Of a stretch of 10,013 nucleotides of DNA, positions 5,846-10,013 are shown piece by piece. The translations under genes and the position numbers were made by a program. Source of the stretch: Sergeia podlipaevii (Eukaryota > Euglenozoa > Kinetoplastea > Trypanosomatida > Trypanosomatidae); assembly GCA_030849805.1 (NCBI GenBank), contig JASANZ010001697.1, positions 1-10,013 on the forward strand, read 5' to 3'. The notes under the pieces are model-generated. The model was given only the letters and a program-made list of their open reading frames with translations, did not search any database and was not told the origin of the DNA. The first letter of the stretch is position 1. Each line of letters opens with the position of its first letter.

Positions 5846-8761
5846 TCACTCCCACGCTGGCAGAGGATCCCTGAGAGTGGTCCAGTCCTCACCATCACGA
5901 CTGGCGTTCCACTTGAGCTGCTCAAACATCTGTCGAGCCAGCGTCTCCGCCGCAGTAGCTGCGTCCTCAGAAGCACACCACACAAGCAGCATGATGGCAC
6001 TCTCTGGAGCTGACCCTTCTTCCCACAGCGCACCCTCCTCCACCTGCAAGCAGCAGTTGCTGCTATCCGTGGAGATAAAGCCAGAAATCTCAGGTCGTGT
6101 GGCAACCCACGCGGTGCCTTGAAAGAACAGCAAAGCACACTCGCCGGGTTTGTTGAAGTCGTGCAGGCTGCCATGAGAAGTCAAATACGCGAGGGCCGCA
6201 GGGGCAAGCGGAACGTCACTGCAAGACAGCTCCACACGCGCCAGGCGAGGAACAGCGCTATCAGCACCCGCACCCACACCTGCAGCACACGCCTCCACAC
6301 GAATAGGAGTACGGACATCAAGGCCATAAAAGAAGACAAGATCGTCATTGGCGGCTGCACAGGCAGAGAGCAAGGCTATCGTAGCAGCGTCCGGCGCAGT
6401 CGCATGTGCTGCGCCTGTCTCTGGTACGACGAGGAGAGCATCCGACGACTGCGCTGCCTCCACGAGCGCATCCAAAAGCACAGCGCCAGCATCAGTGCTG
6501 TGTGCGAGGTCGCAGATAGCGGACACTGTGGTGGGCAACAGCATCGTGAAGAGTTGCGCCGTCGCTCCGTAGTCCTCCGTGAGATGCACTAGATGCTCCT
6601 CGCAGAAATCATCAACCGAGACACACCCTTCCGTGCCCTCATCACCCGCGTCAAGAAGAACAACAAGCTTGTCGGCACCACAAGAGCGTGCAGCAGCCAC
6701 CAGCGCGCTTGGCGTCTCCGAGGTGGGGCGGAAAACGTGCACATTTTGTATGCACATGGCGGCCTGAATGAGAGGTACCGCTCGATGAACAGACCCACCA
6801 GGGCACACCACCGCAATCACCTCCATCCCTTCAATCGAAGCGGCAGGCGCTGCCGCGCAGTCATCAGCACTGCTGCTCTTAACGACATCACCAAAGACAC
6901 CGCAGCCTGGGAAGGGCGTGTACAGCCCCGCCGCATGTGCCTTGCACAGTTGGTCCTTGAGTTGTGTAACCGCCTCCTTCTCGCCATCGCATGACCCAGG
7001 CATGCTCAGCAAAGCCTGAGCGCGTGAAAAGCTGACCCAGTCATAAGGCTCGTCCTCCTCTGGGGCATCTTCCACTGCGTCGCTGGCTGCACCGCGTGGA
7101 GGCGGGCTCACCGCAAGCATCGGGTACACCTCCACACACCTCACCTCACTCCCTCCATGAATGGGCTCGTAGAACATCACAGGAGCAATATAATTCGGAC
7201 GGTAAAAGTTGTCGCTGCTCACCTCGCAGCCCTCACACAAGGCACGCACCGCACACTCAATGGCAGACTCGCTGCACTCTGAGTGCGGCAAGCGGGGGAT
7301 GCGAAGTCCAGAGAAGCGGTGAGACTCCCTGGAGAGATCTCGCACAAGAGCGCACTTGCGTCCACGAATGAGTAGCGCACCGTAGCTCTTGCGCACCGTG
7401 GACACATTGTAGGATGCGGGTATCTCACCAACAGATGCTCCAACCGTCATGGAGCGCTTCTCCTCCGCACGAGTCATGGGACGCACCTCTAGTGCACGCA
7501 GTGAGGAGCGACCCTCACCGTCGCGAGACAGCGCTGCGGCGACGAGCACCGCAGCCCCTTTAGGCTTCTTCGCAATATGTGCCTGAAGACCCGCATCAGC
7601 ATCAATCAAGTCAGCAAGTCCGCTGACTTGCACGCGGCCCTCCGTGGTGCCAACCAGACCTTGCTTGACATTAAGCAGACGACCCTCCACTACTACACGG
7701 ACAGGATCGCGCCAATGGTCCAGCGATGAGATGCCAGAGACCAGCACGCTAGCTCCATCCTCCCCCCTTTCAGTCCCCTCACCGTCATGGGAGTTGCAGC
7801 TGCTGTCGCACTCTCCGTGACCGTAGCGGGCAGCCTCACCCTCGACGTCCTCGTCGTCCTCGCCGTCCTCCTCCTCCTCGTGCTCATCGCTGCCGTATTG
7901 GTCATCGTAGCCGAGGGTGTCCAGCGGGCTCAACGTCGGCACCTGCTCCACCGACTTGGTTTGCTTGCTAAGAATAAAATCAATTCGGTACACACGAGGC
8001 ACATCATAGCGCTGAGTCGTGTCCACATTCGTGCCGTCCGCTTTGATGCCGGACTCACGCAGAGCCGCAGCAAAAAGCGATGGCATCAAGTCCGCAGTAA
8101 CCGCAAAGTCACTGAGGATGCCGTGCTCGTCCTTGAGAGAGCGCAACCAGTCCTGCCACGCTGGCACCTGAGCAGACTCCCTCAGCAGCACAAACACCTC
8201 TGGACGGGGGTAGTTCGGGTCTCGGGGACGGCGCAGAGCGGCATCCACCATCATTTTAAGAGGACTAATCGCACCAGGGCATATAAGCAGTACACGCTGC
8301 ACGTAGCGGTCCTTGTGGCCCAGAGTGCGTTCGCCCACAAGCGCGTACTTGAGTGCTAGATGAGCAGAAACGCCAGCGGCAATCATCGTTGCGTTGTGAG
8401 GGTTCAACTTCGCCATCATGTTGCCAAGGCGCTTCATCATGGGGCCCACCGCAGCGCCGTTGACCACCTCTTCCTGCTCAAGCGGAGTGCCACAGAAAAG
8501 GGTGGTGTCGGCAACGTAGAGCGCATGTGTGGTGTTTGGCTGTTCCTTGAATAGCATACTGCTAAGAGGCTCCCATTGCTTGCAAGGATGCTGATCCTCC
8601 GTGGCAGACTTCTTTGTCTTGAGCACAATGAGCGGCTGCTCAGGTGAAAACACCACCTCATATCCAGGGCGGGAGTTGGCAAAGGCAAAAAGACGAACAT
8701 TGCGATCCTGCGCAGTGCCCATCACCTTCTCCTGGTGAAAACGCTTGTCTGGGCGACTCAT
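5846..8761 (-). CDS. 971-residue multidomain protein: hydrolase-like, Nudix-like and CobW C-terminal-like regions
   Basis: It runs from ATG 8761-8759 to TGA 5848-5846. Residues about 20-265 look like an alpha/beta-hydrolase scaffold: AAGVSAHLALKYAL (128-141) resembles a nucleophile elbow (G-V-S-A-H, Ser132), followed by a strand VLLICPG (157-163). Residues 285-335 are a strongly acidic, probably disordered linker. Residues 352-430 form a beta-rich segment. Residues 455-615 resemble a Nudix domain, but the box near 485-514 reads AVRALCEGCEV where REUxEExGU is expected. Residues 646-815 follow the order of a CobW/COG0523 GTPase, with SSDALLVVPETG at 772-783 like its DxxxVExTG strand, yet the N-terminal loop CPGGSVHRA has no Walker A Gly-Lys and no CxCC is seen. 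Residues 838-950 match the CobW C-terminal domain (GTAWVATRPEISG then EGALW). There is no signal peptide or membrane segment. Function unknown; possibly a scaffold or metal-related pseudoenzyme. The domain assignments are by eye. Confidence 0.92.
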   Translation of the reverse strand: MSRPDKRFHQEKVMGTAQDRNVRLFAFANSRPGYEVVFSPEQPLIVLKTKKSATEDQHPCKQWEPLSSMLFKEQPNTTHALYVADTTLFCGTPLEQEEVVNGAAVGPMMKRLGNMMAKLNPHNATMIAAGVSAHLALKYALVGERTLGHKDRYVQRVLLICPGAISPLKMMVDAALRRPRDPNYPRPEVFVLLRESAQVPAWQDWLRSLKDEHGILSDFAVTADLMPSLFAAALRESGIKADGTNVDTTQRYDVPRVYRIDFILSKQTKSVEQVPTLSPLDTLGYDDQYGSDEHEEEEDGEDDEDVEGEAARYGHGECDSSCNSHDGEGTERGEDGASVLVSGISSLDHWRDPVRVVVEGRLLNVKQGLVGTTEGRVQVSGLADLIDADAGLQAHIAKKPKGAAVLVAAALSRDGEGRSSLRALEVRPMTRAEEKRSMTVGASVGEIPASYNVSTVRKSYGALLIRGRKCALVRDLSRESHRFSGLRIPRLPHSECSESAIECAVRALCEGCEVSSDNFYRPNYIAPVMFYEPIHGGSEVRCVEVYPMLAVSPPPRGAASDAVEDAPEEDEPYDWVSFSRAQALLSMPGSCDGEKEAVTQLKDQLCKAHAAGLYTPFPGCGVFGDVVKSSSADDCAAAPAASIEGMEVIAVVCPGGSVHRAVPLIQAAMCIQNVHVFRPTSETPSALVAAARSCGADKLVVLLDAGDEGTEGCVSVDDFCEEHLVHLTEDYGATAQLFTMLLPTTVSAICDLAHSTDAGAVLLDALVEAAQSSDALLVVPETGAAHATAPDAATIALLSACAAANDDLVFFYGLDVRTPIRVEACAAGVGAGADSAVPRLARVELSCSDVPLAPAALAYLTSHGSLHDFNKPGECALLFFQGTAWVATRPEISGFISTDSSNCCLQVEEGALWEEGSAPESAIMLLVWCASEDAATAAETLARQMFEQLKWNASRDGEDWTTLRDPLPAWE

Positions 8762-9188
8762 GATTTTAAAGCTATTTTTTCTTTTAAGCCAATGGTGACA
8801 CCACCAAACTACAGGTGCTTATGCTTTGAATTTCCTATTGATCACCAACTTTCTATGACAAAAAAAAGATTAACATCAGAGAGAAAAAAAAAGCGGTCTC
8901 AGAAAAAGAAGGTAACTCAAAAACATAAACAAAAAGTCGAAAGCAGGCAAAGGAAAAAAAGGAAATGTCCTCTCATATACAACAATATAATCAAAAAAAA
9001 AGAATGTGTGTCAACTTTTTATGCTTGTTACACAGAGGAGAAAGAAAAAAAAAAATTTATTCATGTGCGCGAAGATATTGTGTGTGCGTATATTGTCACT
9101 GCTGCAACGATGGCGGCTCAGCACACAACAAAATACACAATGAGTTGTCACTCTCAACCTTACTTTTTCTATTTTTACTTGCTCATTT
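8762..9188 (-). other. Intergenic spacer between the ACR2-like gene and the 971-aa gene
   Basis: 427 bases without a gene. The plus strand is rich in A/G runs (8860-8960 and 8993-9056), so the transcript is pyrimidine-rich over much of its length. It contains the 3' UTR of the ACR2-like gene and the splice region of the next. Overlapping plus-strand frames are Lys/Arg/Phe-rich low-complexity translations and are not supported. Confidence 0.7.
8853..8950 (-). promoter_or_regulatory. Predicted trans-splice acceptor and polypyrimidine region for the 971-aa gene
   Basis: Several T/C runs on the minus strand (8961-8952, 8911-8903, 8892-8884 and a T8 at 8867-8860) lead to an AG at 8854-8853, giving a 5' UTR of about 91 nt. 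Another AG after the CCTTCTTTTTCT block, near 8898, is a plausible alternative. Confidence 0.5.
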
Positions 9189-9572
9189 TCACACGTACAT
9201 GAGATCAATTCGGGTGTTACCGTACATGTCAAAAAAGCGATCAAAGCCCCCACGCAGCACGTACACAAGAGGGTACGAAAGTCCCAGTTCTTTCTGCGCA
9301 AGCGCGAGCCTATTCGCTCCGCGAGGGCCGCGAACCTCAGAGAACGTACAGTGAAAGACCGCAATCTCTTTCTTTTCATCCCACAGCGTACGAGCCAACT
9401 GTTGGTACATCTCTGTCGTGTAGCTCGAGCTTGGAGCGTGAATAGAGCCCACAATGAACCCACTCTCACGTTCATGCTCTCGACAGTCTATGATTGCCAG
9501 CTTGGCAGATTTTTCAGAGTTATCCATGAGGGCAACTAGCTCATCACAGTCCATGTAAGTATAGTTTGACAT
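9189..9572 (-). CDS. ACR2: ACR2/Cdc25-like arsenate/antimonate reductase or phosphatase (rhodanese fold)
   Basis: This 127-residue protein runs from ATG 9572-9570 to TGA 9191-9189. It is a single-domain Cdc25-type rhodanese fold. AIIDCREHERESGFIVGSIH (26-45) is the conserved early strand and loop. VFHCTFSEVRGPRGA (72-86) is the active site: Cys75, five residues, then Arg81, the HCx5R seven-residue loop of Cdc25 and ACR2 proteins rather than the six-residue loop of sulfurtransferase rhodaneses. PLVYVLRGGFDRFF (101-114) is the usual C-terminal VLxGG segment. Leishmania ACR2 has the same size and cysteine position, reduces As(V) and Sb(V) and also has phosphatase activity; I infer the same potential here. 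Within the loop, FSEVRGPR resembles the Cdc25 signature (FSSERGPR) rather closely, so a protein-phosphatase role is open. All catalytic residues expected are present. Confidence 0.88.
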   Translation of the reverse strand: MSNYTYMDCDELVALMDNSEKSAKLAIIDCREHERESGFIVGSIHAPSSSYTTEMYQQLARTLWDEKKEIAVFHCTFSEVRGPRGANRLALAQKELGLSYPLVYVLRGGFDRFFDMYGNTRIDLMYV

Positions 9573-10013
9573 GGTACGTATGATAAGGATAAATATTTAT
9601 AAAGTTATTACTTTTGAAAACGGCTGTAATGATAGTTACCTACTGTGTTGAAATGTTTTGCCTCTCACTTCTTCAGGGAAAAAAGAAGAAAGAAGGAAAT
9701 AATATTTAAAGAAAGAAGATAAATGATAGCAATAGAGAAAAAAAAAGGTAGACCGATGAATTGATAATAGCGTACATATAGAAAACAGTACTGTTGTGAA
9801 AAAGAAGAAGACGCATTCCTGCTGCGCTTTTTGTTTTCTTTCACCTTCCTTCCCGTAGGCTATATATGGCCATTGTGGACAAATGTAAAAAAGCATGCCC
9901 TTATGTACTAAATACAGCAAAGGCAGAATTTCTTTTTTTAAAAAAAGGCTTGAAGCAATCGAACAATAACACAGCTATAGCAAACACAGCAAGAAAAGAG
10001 TGAGGAAGAAGTG
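9573..10013 (-). other. Intergenic spacer at the right edge
   Basis: 441 bases with no credible gene. It holds the 5' UTR and splice signals of the ACR2-like gene and, presumably, the 3' UTR of a gene beyond the window. The plus strand is rich in AAG/GAA runs. The one longer minus-strand frame (9636-9920) translates to a Phe/Tyr/Ser-rich low-complexity peptide driven by these runs. Confidence 0.7.
9671..9705 (-). promoter_or_regulatory. Predicted trans-splice acceptor and polypyrimidine tract for the ACR2-like gene
   Basis: The minus strand carries a strong pyrimidine tract (about 9700-9676, TTCCTTCTTTCTTC then TTTTTTCCC) followed by the first AG at 9672-9671. The 5' UTR would be about 98 nt. 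A CAG/TAG pair nearer the ATG, around 9643, is a weaker alternative. Confidence 0.55.

Noticed and set aside
6119..6592. 157-residue plus-strand reading frame
   Set aside because: It is a shadow of the CobW-like half on the opposite strand, Arg/Ser/His-rich with no recognisable motif.
7787..8359. 190-residue plus-strand reading frame inside the 971-aa gene
   Set aside because: It is antisense to a long, clearly coding frame; its hydrophobic start is the complement of the acidic linker codons (GAG/GAC becoming CTC/GTC).
8965..9354. 129-residue plus-strand frame spanning the spacer and the ACR2-like gene
   Set aside because: Half of it is low-complexity spacer and half is antisense to the conserved ACR2-like domain.
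9636..9920. 94-residue minus-strand frame upstream of the ACR2-like gene
   Set aside because: It is a low-complexity Phe/Tyr/Ser peptide read from pyrimidine tracts, and it overlaps the predicted splice region.

Overview
This window looks like nuclear DNA of a trypanosomatid (Kinetoplastea), though I cannot name the species. Every supported gene lies on the minus strand. None has an intron, and they are separated by AT-rich spacers of about 0.3-0.6 kb. Reading on the coding strand, each start codon is preceded by a polypyrimidine tract and an AG, as expected for spliced-leader trans-splicing of a polycistronic transcript. Two products support the assignment: a 127-residue ACR2-type reductase/phosphatase like that of Leishmania, and ribosomal protein eL27 with strong C/G-ending codon use. 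Coding regions are GC-richer than the spacers. I see no transcription promoter, tRNA, rRNA, mobile element or CRISPR.

Order of transcription (high to low coordinates). 9573-10013 is a spacer carrying the splice signals of the first gene. 9189-9572 is an ACR2/Cdc25-like rhodanese-fold protein. 5846-8761 is a 971-residue multidomain protein; it has an alpha/beta-hydrolase-like N-terminus, an acidic linker, a Nudix-like domain with a damaged Nudix box, and a CobW/COG0523-like C-terminal half with no Walker A motif. 4816-5262 is a sybindin-family TRAPP subunit, best matched to TRAPPC4/Trs23. 4240-4501 is ribosomal protein eL27, interrupted by one N at 4465 that hides a real gap of roughly 47-50 codons. 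484-3627 is a 1047-residue helical-repeat protein with a likely mitochondrial presequence. 1-61 is the 5' end of a second eL27 gene, cut by the window edge.

The genes do not form one pathway, which is normal for trypanosomatid polycistrons: metalloid reduction or phosphatase activity, vesicle tethering, translation, a probable mitochondrial factor and an unclassified pseudoenzyme-like protein are simply co-transcribed. The most interesting item is the 971-residue protein, which appears to join several enzyme-like folds whose signature catalytic motifs are eroded. The most important caution is the N at 4465: both it and the window start fall inside eL27 sequence, so the join there may be a repeat-driven assembly artefact.
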